NCBI RefSeq assembly: GCF_018861735.1
Contig: NZ_JAHLEB010000001.1
Span: forward strand, 248,001-312,000
Reading direction: 5' to 3'
From: Clostridium lacusfryxellense
GTDB taxonomy: Bacteria > Bacillota > Clostridia > Clostridiales > Clostridiaceae
DNA length: 64,000 nucleotides
The notes beneath the pieces are model-generated. The model was not told the origin of the DNA and made no database searches. It was given only the letters and a program-made list of their open reading frames with translations. Shown in pieces: positions 8,955 through 18,859 of this stretch. Position 1 is the first letter of the stretch. Every line of letters begins with the position of its first letter. The position numbers and the translations under genes are program-made.

Positions 8955-11900
8955 GTGAGTTTAAAAGATATTGTTAAAGCTAGTGTTATAAACTTTAACA
9001 GCAACTCACTCAGAGATAATGCAATAAACCTTTTTAATTCACTTGGATATAATACAAATAAAGATTTGTGTATAGAACTAAACACATTTGATGGATTCGA
9101 GGCAGATTTCTTAGAAGATAATAAAGGTTTTAATAAGGAGAAAGCATTGTCAAAGGAGTGGGAGAAGGTTGAATTATTATTTCAGCTCACTAATGAAGAA
9201 ATAGAATTTATCGATACGGCTCAACAAGAGCATATTAATTTAAAAAAGTCAGACGCAGAGGATGTAAAAAATATAGTTAACTCATTGTTATTTTTTGCAA
9301 TTGAATTAAGAAAAAAAGCTTACAGCAGTAGAGAACTTTCAGATATTACAAGAGAGATTAATAAAGTATTTCTTATTCCTGTAATTCTTATATTTAAGTA
9401 TGATAATTATATTACATTATCATTAATTGATAGACGTATAAATAAAAATGATGAGACAAAGGATGTTCTAGAAAAAGTAACACTAATAAAAGATATTAAT
9501 ATTATTAACCCTCATAGAGCACATATAGATATTTTATGTGATTTACATCGTGGCGAACTTAAAGTTTCTAGCTTCAGTGAGCTATACGAAGCATGGAGAA
9601 AAATATTAAGCATTTCAGTACTAAATGAAAAGTTTTATGGGGATGTATCTAAATGGTTTAAATCAGCCATGGAAATTGTAAAACTTCCAGAAAGGCCGGA
9701 TTATATTAAGGATGACAAAGAAAATAATAAGAACTTTTTAGTAAGGCTCATGTCAAGGTTGCTATTTTGCTGGTTTTTAAAAGAAAAAGGTCTTATTAAT
9801 AAAAGGCTTCTTGAACCTATTGATTGTAATAATATAAAACACCATATATTAAAAGATGATGAAGAAATAAATTTTTTAGAATCCAATAGTTACTACAGAG
9901 GCATATTACAAAACATTTTTTACAAATGCTTAAATGAAGAGTATAAAAATATAGAAAGTTTTCAGTGGAAAAAATATATACATCAAGATTTTGACTATAG
10001 CTTATTAACCAAAATTCCTTTTATTAATGGTGGTACCTTTGATGCTATGCCTGGTGATAATTACAAAGAAAGTATTGAGGATATGTTATTAAAAGTTCCT
10101 AATAAATTATTCTATGGTGACAATGGTTTAAATAATATTTTATTAAGATACAAGTTTACAGTAGAGGAGAATACGCCATTTGAAGAAGATGTGGCACTTG
10201 ATCCTGAGCTGCTAGGATGCACTTTTGAAAACCTTCTAGCTGAACTTGATCCAAACTTAGACGATGTAGTGATTAAAAGCATAAGAAAGCAAACTGGATC
10301 TTATTATACCCCAAGGAAAGTTATACAAGTAATGGTTAACGAGTCCCTTAATTTATATTTGCAAAATTATTTCTGCAAAATTCTCCTTTATGATATAAAC
10401 AATGAAGAAAAAATATATAAATTAATATATTACAATCAAGTAAATGATAAGGAGGAAATGTTTCGTAAAAATGTTGTAATTGCATTAGACAATATAAGAA
10501 TTTTAGACCCGGCTTGTGGATCTGGTTCTTTTCCCATGGGAGTGCTCCAGAGGATGGTTGATATATTAAATTTAGTAGATCATGAAAATCATCTTTGGTT
10601 AAATAAGTTATTGGAGAAGGTAGATATTTTAAATAAAAAAGATTTTGAAGCAACATACCGTAACATATTAAGTGACTACTCAAGAAAGCTTGGTTTAATA
10701 CGGAATTCTATATATGGTATAGATATTCAGCCCTTAGCCGTTCAAATTACAAAATTAAGATTTTTTATATCTTTACTAATTGATCAAAAGGTAGATTATG
10801 ATAAAAAAAATCTAGGGATACTTCCAATGCCAAATCTTGAAACTAAAATAGTATGTGCAGATTCTTTAAGAGATATAAAAAGTAATTTATTTATAGATTT
10901 AGATAAATTAATTAATAAAAGAAAAGAGTATTATAAGTATGGGATAACCCATGAAGAAAAAGAAAAAGTGGCAAATGAAATTGTTAGTGAACTTGAATAT
11001 GTTTTTCCTAACTTTTCATGTCAGGTAACAGGGAGAAATATAAAAGAAGAAAACAGAAGGTTTTTAAAAGAATGGTTTATGCATAGTACTATATCAGCAC
11101 CATTTTTTAATTCAGAATATTTCTTTCCTGAAATTGATAAGAATGGTGGATTCGATATAATAATAGGCAATCCACCATACGGTGGAGCTAAAATTGATGA
11201 GAAGATTCAGAAAATACTTAAGTTAGGTAGTAAAGATGTATATGGAGCTTTTATTTCTAGATTTTTATGCTCTGAGACTACACCATTAAAATATGGGGGC
11301 ATATTATCTTATATAGTCTCCGATACTTTTATGACTATCAAAACGCACAAACAACTAAGACAGCAGATGTTAGATAATAAAATACACAAAATGATAAGGG
11401 TTCATTCAGACACATTTAATGCCACAGTAAATACAGCAATTATAATATGTGAAAAATCAAAGCCTGACGAAATTAAAGATGATTATTTATGTCAGATGGT
11501 AGATATGACAAATATAAGCTTCCACAAAAATTATGATAAGTTTGTAGAAACGATTAATATAATAACCAGTAATCGAATTCAAAAAGATGTCTCAAGTGAA
11601 GAATATGCAATATACAACTACTCTCAGAATTTGATCAAAACCAATAGTAACATCCCATTTTTTGTGGCTTCTCCAAAGCTATTTGCATTTATGAATGATT
11701 CAAACAAAGTTAGAAAGAGATGGATTGAAATTAAAGGCGAAAAAATTCAAGTAAGAGTAATTACTATGAATGGTAAGGAAATAGAAATAGTTAAACTGAG
11801 CCAAATAGCAGAAGTAAGACAAGGACTTGCTACAGGTGATAATCATGCATATTTATTTCAAAATCCTGAAGCCAGAGGCTCTTACAAAAGTATAAAAAAT

Positions 11901-12695
11901 TATAAGGGATATATTTTAACTGAAGATGATATTAGTAGGATACATGCTAATGAGCAACTGAGGCAAGAAATTATATTACACGGGATTTCAAGAGATAATG
12001 AACGGGCCATAACGTACTTTGATGGACGATATATAATTCCCTATGATAAAGGTGGAGAATCTGATGCTGGTGAAGGATGGATGCCCAATTATTATGTTCC
12101 AACTAATTATTTTATTGATTGGAGCGAATGGGCGGTAGAAAGGATGAGGACTTTAACCATAGCGCAAAGGATTATTATAAATAATGAGGGTAAAGCTATT
12201 AGTAAGAAATATAAAACTCAAGTAGCGGCTGTTTTCAGAAGTATTGAAACTTATTTTAAAAGAGGAATTACTTTCTCAGATACTGGAGTTTATGCACCAA
12301 CTTTTAGAATTGGATGCTCAGGTGTATATGATGTAATGGGAATGACAATTTTTACGAAAAATAACGATGAGAATTTTATGATTGGGTTACTATCCAGTAA
12401 ACTAATGAAATATATCATTAAAAATTTTATAAATCATACAGTTCATACGCAGGTTGAGGGAATAAAAGCAACTGGTATAACTATGATTCATGAAATTAAT
12501 ATAAGAAATGAAATTATAGATTTAGTAAACAATATAATTGTCAAACAGAAAGTAAATAGGAAATATAATTACGCCATCTATGAACAAGTTAAAATAGATG
12601 AATTGATTTTTAAACTATACAATCTGACTGAAAAAGATATATTAGAAATCAAAGATTGGTACAGTAGAAGATATCCAAGGATATATAAACTATAA
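8955..12695 (+). CDS. Eco57I-type N6-adenine DNA methyltransferase (PglX-like)
   Basis: About 1246 residues. The SAM-binding motif DPACGSGSF lies near residue 518 and the catalytic NPPY, in FDIIIGNPPYGG, near 739. GSYYTP precedes the methylase core, as in Eco57I/PglX/DrmMI proteins, and the C-terminal third should hold the target-recognition domain. It probably methylates adenine in host sites and so marks self DNA for the PLD-SNF2 protein. GTG at 8955 is preferred over GTG 8946 because AGGAG (8942-8946) then has 8-nt spacing. I see no PD-(D/E)XK nuclease in it, so cutting must come from the partner. A terminator follows. Confidence 0.88.
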   Translation: MSLKDIVKASVINFNSNSLRDNAINLFNSLGYNTNKDLCIELNTFDGFEADFLEDNKGFNKEKALSKEWEKVELLFQLTNEEIEFIDTAQQEHINLKKSDAEDVKNIVNSLLFFAIELRKKAYSSRELSDITREINKVFLIPVILIFKYDNYITLSLIDRRINKNDETKDVLEKVTLIKDINIINPHRAHIDILCDLHRGELKVSSFSELYEAWRKILSISVLNEKFYGDVSKWFKSAMEIVKLPERPDYIKDDKENNKNFLVRLMSRLLFCWFLKEKGLINKRLLEPIDCNNIKHHILKDDEEINFLESNSYYRGILQNIFYKCLNEEYKNIESFQWKKYIHQDFDYSLLTKIPFINGGTFDAMPGDNYKESIEDMLLKVPNKLFYGDNGLNNILLRYKFTVEENTPFEEDVALDPELLGCTFENLLAELDPNLDDVVIKSIRKQTGSYYTPRKVIQVMVNESLNLYLQNYFCKILLYDINNEEKIYKLIYYNQVNDKEEMFRKNVVIALDNIRILDPACGSGSFPMGVLQRMVDILNLVDHENHLWLNKLLEKVDILNKKDFEATYRNILSDYSRKLGLIRNSIYGIDIQPLAVQITKLRFFISLLIDQKVDYDKKNLGILPMPNLETKIVCADSLRDIKSNLFIDLDKLINKRKEYYKYGITHEEKEKVANEIVSELEYVFPNFSCQVTGRNIKEENRRFLKEWFMHSTISAPFFNSEYFFPEIDKNGGFDIIIGNPPYGGAKIDEKIQKILKLGSKDVYGAFISRFLCSETTPLKYGGILSYIVSDTFMTIKTHKQLRQQMLDNKIHKMIRVHSDTFNATVNTAIIICEKSKPDEIKDDYLCQMVDMTNISFHKNYDKFVETINIITSNRIQKDVSSEEYAIYNYSQNLIKTNSNIPFFVASPKLFAFMNDSNKVRKRWIEIKGEKIQVRVITMNGKEIEIVKLSQIAEVRQGLATGDNHAYLFQNPEARGSYKSIKNYKGYILTEDDISRIHANEQLRQEIILHGISRDNERAITYFDGRYIIPYDKGGESDAGEGWMPNYYVPTNYFIDWSEWAVERMRTLTIAQRIIINNEGKAISKKYKTQVAAVFRSIETYFKRGITFSDTGVYAPTFRIGCSGVYDVMGMTIFTKNNDENFMIGLLSSKLMKYIIKNFINHTVHTQVEGIKATGITMIHEINIRNEIIDLVNNIIVKQKVNRKYNYAIYEQVKIDELIFKLYNLTEKDILEIKDWYSRRYPRIYKL

Positions 12696-12726
12696 TTAAA
12701 TAGAAGAATATCATTTACCTGCTTCT

Positions 12727-12756
12727 AAAGCATAGAGTTACTTCTATGCTTTTTTT
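12727..12756 (+). terminator. Terminator of the PLD-SNF2/methyltransferase operon
   Basis: AAAGCATAGA pairs with TCTATGCTTT around a short loop and runs into seven T. It makes the McrBC-like genes a separate transcription unit. Confidence 0.8.
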
Positions 12757-13076
12757 ATCGATGAATTTAAGATAACTTAACATTATAGAGTAAATGCTTC
12801 AAAATGAAATTACTCTTCGTAGAAAGTTAAAAAAACGCATTGACTGAGCTTGATTTTATAGTTACTTATAAAACATGGACTTTTTTAATAAAGACTTTTT
12901 ATTTGGGCTTAATTAAGTTGCACATAATATAGTGATGGATCAAATATCTTATGTTACTAAAAACACTAATTTATTATAAAGATATGGTAAATAATCCATA
13001 CGTCAATAGTACTTTAGCAGGAGTTTGGAATATTTTGTAGAATTATATTATTATAGAAAAGAGGAGCGGGGATAAG
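12757..13076 (+). other. Promoter region of the McrBC-like operon
   Basis: 320 bp of AT-rich DNA before the MrcB-type gene. A GAGGAG ribosome site precedes the ATG at 13077. TTGACT at about 12839 is a possible -35, but no good -10 sits at the right distance. No gene is seen. Confidence 0.35.
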
Positions 13077-14819
13077 ATGTCTTTAAGAGAAAATTTATTA
13101 GATATAATGAAAAACTATAAAACTGAAATAATGAAAGGCAAGTTTGGACGAGACCATAGGATGTTCAAGCTTCTTAACTACGATGTTAAAGATGAGATTA
13201 AAAATAGTATTAACAATGAGAATTTAATTGTAAAAGGTTCTGCTGGGCAGGGCGGTTGGACAAGTTGTCCTTGGATTGCTGCCTACAACAAAGAAATAAC
13301 ATCAACCATCCAGGAAGGTATTTACATAGTATATTTATTTTCAGAAGACATGGAAAGAGTATATATTACATTAAATCAAGGATGTACTAATCTTAAAAAG
13401 AAACTCGGTAAGCGAAAGGCTACAGAACAAATGGTAAATACCAGGGCAAAGATTAGGGGTGGTATAGATTCTAAAGATTTTAGTGTAGATAATAGCTTAG
13501 CAGTTGGAAATAAAGACTATGAGGTAGGTTCAATATTTTATAAATTATATACCAAAAATAATATGCCACAGGAACAGCAGCTAATAACCGATTTAAAAAA
13601 TATAATAACTATTTATGATGAGTATTACAATAATATTTTTTTAGGAAATGAAAAAAAGGGAAGTGAAGATATGGATAGTAGTATAGTTCATGAAACAAAA
13701 GATATGATAGAAGGAGTGAAAAGTTACATTGTATCAAGAAGCTTCGTATACCACTATAATGATCTAGCCAACGTCTATCTCTCCCTAAAAACTAAGCCAT
13801 TCGCCATTCTTGCGGGGATAAGTGGAACAGGTAAATCTAAGTTAGTTAAATTATTTGCCAGTGCTGTTGGGGCTACTTCTGAAAATGGCCAATATAATAT
13901 TATTAGTGTTAAGCCAGATTGGAATGATAGTACTGAATTATTTGGTTATAAGAATATAAATGATGAATTTGTTCCTGGTAAGTTAACTGAAATTATTTTT
14001 AGAGCTTCTATCCATGAGAATATTAATAAGCCTTATTTTATATGTTTAGATGAAATGAATTTAGCTAGGGTTGAGTATTACTTAAGTGAATATTTAAGCA
14101 TTATAGAATCTAGAGAATTTGATGGGTATAATAATATTAAGACTGATAGATTATTTACTGGAGAATACTTGGCTGAAGGAAATAAGTATGCAAATTTAAG
14201 GATACCGGAAAATATTTATATTATAGGTACTGTTAATATGGATGATACAACTTTTGCTTTTAGTAGAAAGGTATTAGATAGAGCAAATACTATTGAGTTT
14301 TCGGATGTAGATTTAGATGCTTTAGATTTTGGTAATGAAGAATGTGAAAGTATTAATGTAAATAACGATTTTTTTAAGACAAGCTTCCTAACTATTAAGG
14401 ATGCTTTAAATAGCGATGATGAATTTGTCAGGTCAACTAATGCTAAGGTTAAAGATATAAATGAAATATTAGAGCAAGGTAATAAGAATTTCGGGTATAG
14501 AGTTAGAGATGAGATTGTATTTTATATGTTAGAGAATAAGATTAATGATTTATTATGTGAAGATGATGCTTTTGATTTTCAGATAATGCAAAAGATATTG
14601 CCAATTATAACTGGTAGTGAGTTTCTAATTAAGGATATTCTAATTAAATTATTTAATTACTGTAATACGAGTGGTAAAGAGGTAACCGCTACATTGGAGT
14701 ATATTAAAGAATGTGAAACAGAGCTGAAATCAGATAGGATTAAATATAAAAAGAGTGCAAAAAAAATAGTTATGATGTTAAGAGGTTATGATGATGGATT
14801 TACTTCATTCTGGGCGTAA
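13077..14819 (+). CDS. McrB-like AAA+ GTPase with MrcB N-terminal domain
   Basis: 580 residues. The first 130 or so match the MrcB N-terminal (DUF3578) domain, including GSAGQGGWTSCPWIAAYNKE and YLFSEDMERVYITLNQG, which senses modified DNA in type IV systems. The AAA+ module has GISGTGKS (about 246), Walker B CLDEMNLA (about 324) and the McrB signature VNMDDTTF...RKVLDRA (about 385-403). It forms the NTP-driven translocase ring that activates a McrC-type nuclease. The following gene overlaps its 3' end by about 25 bp, a sign of translational coupling. Type IV enzymes cut methylated or otherwise modified DNA, so this operon complements the methylation-marking operon upstream. Confidence 0.9.
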   Translation: MSLRENLLDIMKNYKTEIMKGKFGRDHRMFKLLNYDVKDEIKNSINNENLIVKGSAGQGGWTSCPWIAAYNKEITSTIQEGIYIVYLFSEDMERVYITLNQGCTNLKKKLGKRKATEQMVNTRAKIRGGIDSKDFSVDNSLAVGNKDYEVGSIFYKLYTKNNMPQEQQLITDLKNIITIYDEYYNNIFLGNEKKGSEDMDSSIVHETKDMIEGVKSYIVSRSFVYHYNDLANVYLSLKTKPFAILAGISGTGKSKLVKLFASAVGATSENGQYNIISVKPDWNDSTELFGYKNINDEFVPGKLTEIIFRASIHENINKPYFICLDEMNLARVEYYLSEYLSIIESREFDGYNNIKTDRLFTGEYLAEGNKYANLRIPENIYIIGTVNMDDTTFAFSRKVLDRANTIEFSDVDLDALDFGNEECESINVNNDFFKTSFLTIKDALNSDDEFVRSTNAKVKDINEILEQGNKNFGYRVRDEIVFYMLENKINDLLCEDDAFDFQIMQKILPIITGSEFLIKDILIKLFNYCNTSGKEVTATLEYIKECETELKSDRIKYKKSAKKIVMMLRGYDDGFTSFWA

Positions 14820-17277
14820 TGATAAACTTTTAGAAATAGATTGTATTGATGAATTCTCATTAACATTTAGTGGTGAAAGTATAAATAAGAAAGCAAGGGA
14901 TTTAAGTATTAATATAAATACTACTGCAACACTCACTGTAGCATTGGAATATAAAGATAAGAATAAAATTATAGTGAAAGTAATAACTGATAATGGCGAG
15001 TTAGCAGAAGTTAGTGGACCTAATGTTAAACCATGTTTTTATGAAAATGGGAAATATCAGCTCATCTTAGAAGTTAAGGATAAGGGCCGTTATGAAGTAA
15101 TTCATATGGGCAGTAATTTAAATAATGGGTTTCAGAAAATAAGTAATTGTTATATTGGAATGATTGATTTTTCATCAGATATTGGTTTGTCTAATTTTAT
15201 AATTACTAAGTATGGAAAAGATATATTATCAATAGATATAGAAGTCTTTCCGTCGAAAATTGATTATCAAAAGGATTATAGAGATATTATGAATGAGGTA
15301 AATGACGAAATATATTCTTTAGCTTTTGCTCTTATGGGTAAAACTTATTTAGAAACTAGGCTTGTGGATACAAATCATCAAACTAATGCGGAATTCATTA
15401 GCATTTTAAGATGTATATTTGATGATCTAGAAAAAGCTATAAAAAGAATTATAGCGAACCCTAAGCATAACGTAGTAACTATAGAGTCCATCAGAAGGAT
15501 AGAGAAATCAAGAGTACCTTCTCGTAATACGATTGCTTATCTTAGGAAAAATTCAAGCTGCCTTTCGGAAAATAAAAATGGATTCATTAAGGGAAAAGAT
15601 AAAAACTATACTGCAGCGATGGTTGTAGATAAAAGAAAGATAACAACTACAGATATATATGAAAATCGATTTGTTAAGTATATGATAAGTAATATTATAA
15701 AAAGACTAAATGCTGTTGTGAAAAATATAGTTATAAATATGCTCAGCAATAAGGCTAATAATAATAGTAATAATATTGATGAAAAAGTTTTGCTACATAA
15801 GTTTTTGAAGAGTAAGATATCTATATTAGAAAAACACTTAAAAAATGGATTTAGTAATGTTAGTAATCTTACAGGTAAAAAGACTATGAGTTTAGTTTTT
15901 CAAATGGCTCCAGGATATAGAGAAGTTTATAAAAAGTATATTATGCTAAGTAAGGGTCTAGCTTTAGGAGATGGACTTTATCAAATGACTCCTAAAAAGC
16001 TATATTTGTTATATGAGATGTGGTGTTATATGAAGATACATCATATTCTCAGTGATTTAGGTTATCAGGTAGAGGAGTATGGAATATTAAAGTATAAGGA
16101 TAATGGGTTCTATTTAACATTATCCCAGGACTCAGAGGCTAAGATGATTTATTCTAACAAGAAAAATAGGTTAGAGTTATGGTATAACAAGTCATATTCA
16201 TCTCCAACCACTAATCAGAGACCGGATACTGTGCTTAATATTAGAAATTTAAATAATGAAAATGACAATAGAATTTATATATTTGATGCTAAGTATAGAA
16301 TTAATGTAGATGATAAAGGAAATATAGGCCCAGTCGAGGATGATATAAATGTAATGCATAGATATAGGGATGCAATAGTATCAAAACTTAAAAATGAGAT
16401 CCAATTTAAATATGATACCTTTGGAGCATATGTTATGTTTCCTTATGGAGACGAAGAGAAGTTTAAAGAACATGAATTTTATAAAAGCATAGAAGAGGTT
16501 AATATAGGAGCTTTTCCAATGCTTCCGGGAAGTACAAAGTTAATCACTAATCAGCTAAAGAAAATAATAGAACAATCATCATTAGATGCGAGAAATGATA
16601 GGGTAGTCATAGATGAGTATGATGATTATGGTAAGTTCAAGCATCTAAATGTAATGATTGCTAATGTGAAAGATGAAAATCACTTTAAAGTTTATAAAGA
16701 GAAGCTATTTTATCATATACCAGTAGCAAGTTTAAAAGAAGTTAGAGAGTCAGTTGAGTATATAGCATTCTATCAGTCAAATCTTAAGATTGAAGATGAG
16801 GGTGGAGTAAGATATTACGGGAAGATAAAAGAATGTTTAAAATATAAGCGAAAAGATTGTATAGAGATTAAAGCAAGGGCTGGCACTGAAAATGATGAAT
16901 ACATAAGAATTAATTTAGAATATATAAAAGTAGTGGATAATATAGTACCAATTCAAACAGGAACAAGGCTTGTAACTTATACAACTTTATATCTTTTGAA
17001 AAATGCAGAAAATACACATGAGTTAAAAGTAGAAAGCAGCTTAGAGCTTGTTGTATATAAAGTGCTGAAGAAGGTAGCTAAAGAGAAGTGTATTAAAATT
17101 AAGAAAATAGATAAAGAAAAGGACTCCAAAAATAATAAGATGGATAAGGGTAAGGAATATATTATTGGAGATGTGAGGGTAGAGATTGTTGATGAAATGG
17201 TGATAAAGATGAATGGCATTAGTACTAATGTTAATGAATTAGAAAAGAATATTTTAAGGACTATGGTTAATTTATAG
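14794..17277 (+). CDS. McrC-like nuclease (DUF2357, PD-(D/E)XK)
   Basis: About 827 residues. The N-terminal half fits DUF2357, a beta-rich McrB-interacting region. A PDDEXK_7/DUF524-type nuclease site lies at about 475-500: RPDTVL followed by IYIFDAKYR, giving the D...D-x-K catalytic set. Three ATGs occur in a row at 14788, 14791 and 14794; AAGAGG at 14780-14785 fits the last best. The gene overlaps the McrB-like gene and must be its partner, cutting DNA when the ring translocates. The C-terminal 60 residues are very Lys-rich. Right after it lies a DUF1016 remnant; the same order, McrC piece then DUF1016, recurs in decayed form near 24,000. Confidence 0.87.
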   Translation: MDLLHSGRNDKLLEIDCIDEFSLTFSGESINKKARDLSININTTATLTVALEYKDKNKIIVKVITDNGELAEVSGPNVKPCFYENGKYQLILEVKDKGRYEVIHMGSNLNNGFQKISNCYIGMIDFSSDIGLSNFIITKYGKDILSIDIEVFPSKIDYQKDYRDIMNEVNDEIYSLAFALMGKTYLETRLVDTNHQTNAEFISILRCIFDDLEKAIKRIIANPKHNVVTIESIRRIEKSRVPSRNTIAYLRKNSSCLSENKNGFIKGKDKNYTAAMVVDKRKITTTDIYENRFVKYMISNIIKRLNAVVKNIVINMLSNKANNNSNNIDEKVLLHKFLKSKISILEKHLKNGFSNVSNLTGKKTMSLVFQMAPGYREVYKKYIMLSKGLALGDGLYQMTPKKLYLLYEMWCYMKIHHILSDLGYQVEEYGILKYKDNGFYLTLSQDSEAKMIYSNKKNRLELWYNKSYSSPTTNQRPDTVLNIRNLNNENDNRIYIFDAKYRINVDDKGNIGPVEDDINVMHRYRDAIVSKLKNEIQFKYDTFGAYVMFPYGDEEKFKEHEFYKSIEEVNIGAFPMLPGSTKLITNQLKKIIEQSSLDARNDRVVIDEYDDYGKFKHLNVMIANVKDENHFKVYKEKLFYHIPVASLKEVRESVEYIAFYQSNLKIEDEGGVRYYGKIKECLKYKRKDCIEIKARAGTENDEYIRINLEYIKVVDNIVPIQTGTRLVTYTTLYLLKNAENTHELKVESSLELVVYKVLKKVAKEKCIKIKKIDKEKDSKNNKMDKGKEYIIGDVRVEIVDEMVIKMNGISTNVNELEKNILRTMVNL

Positions 17278-17304
17278 ATTCTACTAAACCTAAATAATAT
17301 GGTA

Positions 17305-17650
17305 GGAACTGTTTATGAGGTAAAACAATATACTTAGATCAAGAGGAAAATGAAAGAGCCGAGTATGGTAAAGAGTTAATAAGTGAATTATCAAATGAGC
17401 TTACAAACGATTATGAAGAGGTTTCGATAAATGTAATTTATCAAGAATGAGAAAATTTTATGCGTTGCTTAACAATGTTGACGCACTGCGTCAAGAATTG
17501 AGCTAGACTAACTATAGACTGATAATTAAACTCAATAATGAAATAAGAAGAAAATTTTATATAGATGGATGTATTTAAAATAATTGGAGCATAAGGCAAT
17601 TAGAAAGACGAACAAGTTTTTTAGGGTAGGATATTGCATCGCAATAGTAG
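17305..17650 (+). pseudogene. Decayed DUF1016 (YhcG-type) nuclease, N-terminal part
   Basis: With frame changes the translation shows DQEENERAEYGKELISELSN, then RMRKFYALLNNVDALRQELS, TNYRLIIKLNNEIRRKFYID and NNWSIRQLERR. This is the winged-helix DUF1016 N-terminus in the right order, with stops at the S/T and I/N junctions and at least one frameshift. YhcG-family proteins carry a C-terminal PD-(D/E)XK nuclease and occur in defence loci and mobile DNA; that half is missing. It directly follows the McrC-like gene. Confidence 0.8.
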
Positions 17651-17698
17651 TTACATATGGTAGATGGATCATTAGAATATTGGGAGGGAAAAAATGCT

Positions 17699-18238
17699 AT
17701 GGGGGATAAGAAAATAGTTGTGATATTTCCAGGTGGAAATTATAGCATAGATTGTCCATTGTTATATTATGCAGGTCTTAAGTTTGAAGTTCGAGGATAC
17801 AAAAAAGTAGCAATTAGTTATGGTGATTTACTTAAACGAGCTAAGTCATTAGATGAGTGTATCGGAGACATTAAGAGTACGGTGTTATCACAATTACAAG
17901 CCTATGATTTATCGAAATATGATGATATAGTGTTTGTTTCTAAAAGTTTGGGAACAGTGGTCGCTGGATGGATTGCGGAGGAATTATGTATTAAAGCAAG
18001 GCACATATATTTAACTCCTATAAAAGAAACACTAACTTATATTGAGAACGGGAAAAATATTATAATTGTAGTCGCAGGTACAAAAGATAAACAGTTGGAT
18101 GCAGACATTCTAAAACAACACTGTATAAAAGAAAATATTTGTTTAAAACAAATTGATGGAGCTAATCATAGGTTGGAAGTTTTGAGCGATATGGATAAAA
18201 ATATTGAAATATTAAGAGAGGTATTAGCTCTCTATTAG
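17699..18238 (+). CDS. Alpha/beta hydrolase
   Basis: About 179 residues from ATG 17699, which has GGGAGGG upstream; an ATG at 17657 would add 14 residues but has no ribosome site. The fold starts with KKIVVIFPGGNY (strand and oxyanion loop). The nucleophile elbow is VSKSLGT, a G-x-S-x-G variant; the acid is probably the Asp in GTKDKQ and the His is in GANHRLE. The size suits a small dienelactone-hydrolase-like or BioH-like esterase. The substrate is unknown. It stands alone, between a pseudogene and a membrane-protein gene. Confidence 0.75.
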   Translation: MGDKKIVVIFPGGNYSIDCPLLYYAGLKFEVRGYKKVAISYGDLLKRAKSLDECIGDIKSTVLSQLQAYDLSKYDDIVFVSKSLGTVVAGWIAEELCIKARHIYLTPIKETLTYIENGKNIIIVVAGTKDKQLDADILKQHCIKENICLKQIDGANHRLEVLSDMDKNIEILREVLALY

Positions 18239-18354
18239 AGAAATAATATTTTTATGTTAAATATTTGAAATTTATAATAATATTCTATATAATTGAATAA
18301 GACGAATAAAATCTTCAATAAATTTACAATATTTTTTTTGTGTGGGGGAGAATT

Positions 18355-18762
18355 ATGAAGTTTAATAAGGCTTATTCTATTTATCCGGTTGGTATAATCT
18401 TATTGATTCTACTGTTGTTTCTAACAAATATAGTTGATTTAATTCCTTCTGAAGAGATAAAGCATGTAGTTTATATCATATTAGAACTGTTAGTTTTAGC
18501 ACTTATTATATTTGAAACTTATCAAGATATAAGAAAAAAACAGTTTACTACAAATATATACATAATATTAGTAGATATTATAGCAATTATTTCTTTTGTA
18601 TCAGTAGTATATATAGGTTTCAAGAGTTACAATATGACAAATATAATAAATATTGAAATTTTACTACAAAATAAAATAAATGGTATAACGGCTTCGATAT
18701 TTTTCTTTTGTGCAATTTTATTACAAAGTTATCTTAAAAGTAAGAAGTTTAAGATAAAGTAA
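18355..18762 (+). CDS. Small four-helix membrane protein, unknown function
   Basis: 135 residues from ATG 18355, preceded by GGGGGAG. Four hydrophobic segments can be seen, near residues 8-25, 38-55, 66-88 and 107-123, with short basic loops (RKK, KSKKFK) on the expected inside. I recognise no family. A GTG at 18340 would add five residues but overlaps the ribosome site. The gene is isolated, so context gives no clue. Confidence 0.65.
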   Translation: MKFNKAYSIYPVGIILLILLLFLTNIVDLIPSEEIKHVVYIILELLVLALIIFETYQDIRKKQFTTNIYIILVDIIAIISFVSVVYIGFKSYNMTNIINIEILLQNKINGITASIFFFCAILLQSYLKSKKFKIK

Positions 18763-18859
18763 AATCAATAAGATGCAATCTTCTTATAAAGCTACGATAT
18801 GCCTCTATTTATAGGAGTTCCTATCATCAACGGTCATCTACCGTAGATAATTTACCTTA

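Noticed and set aside
5555-12695. Assignment of the first operon to DISARM
   Set aside because: An SNF2 helicase and an adenine methylase fit class 1, but drmA, drmB and a separate drmC are absent and the PLD domain is fused to the helicase.
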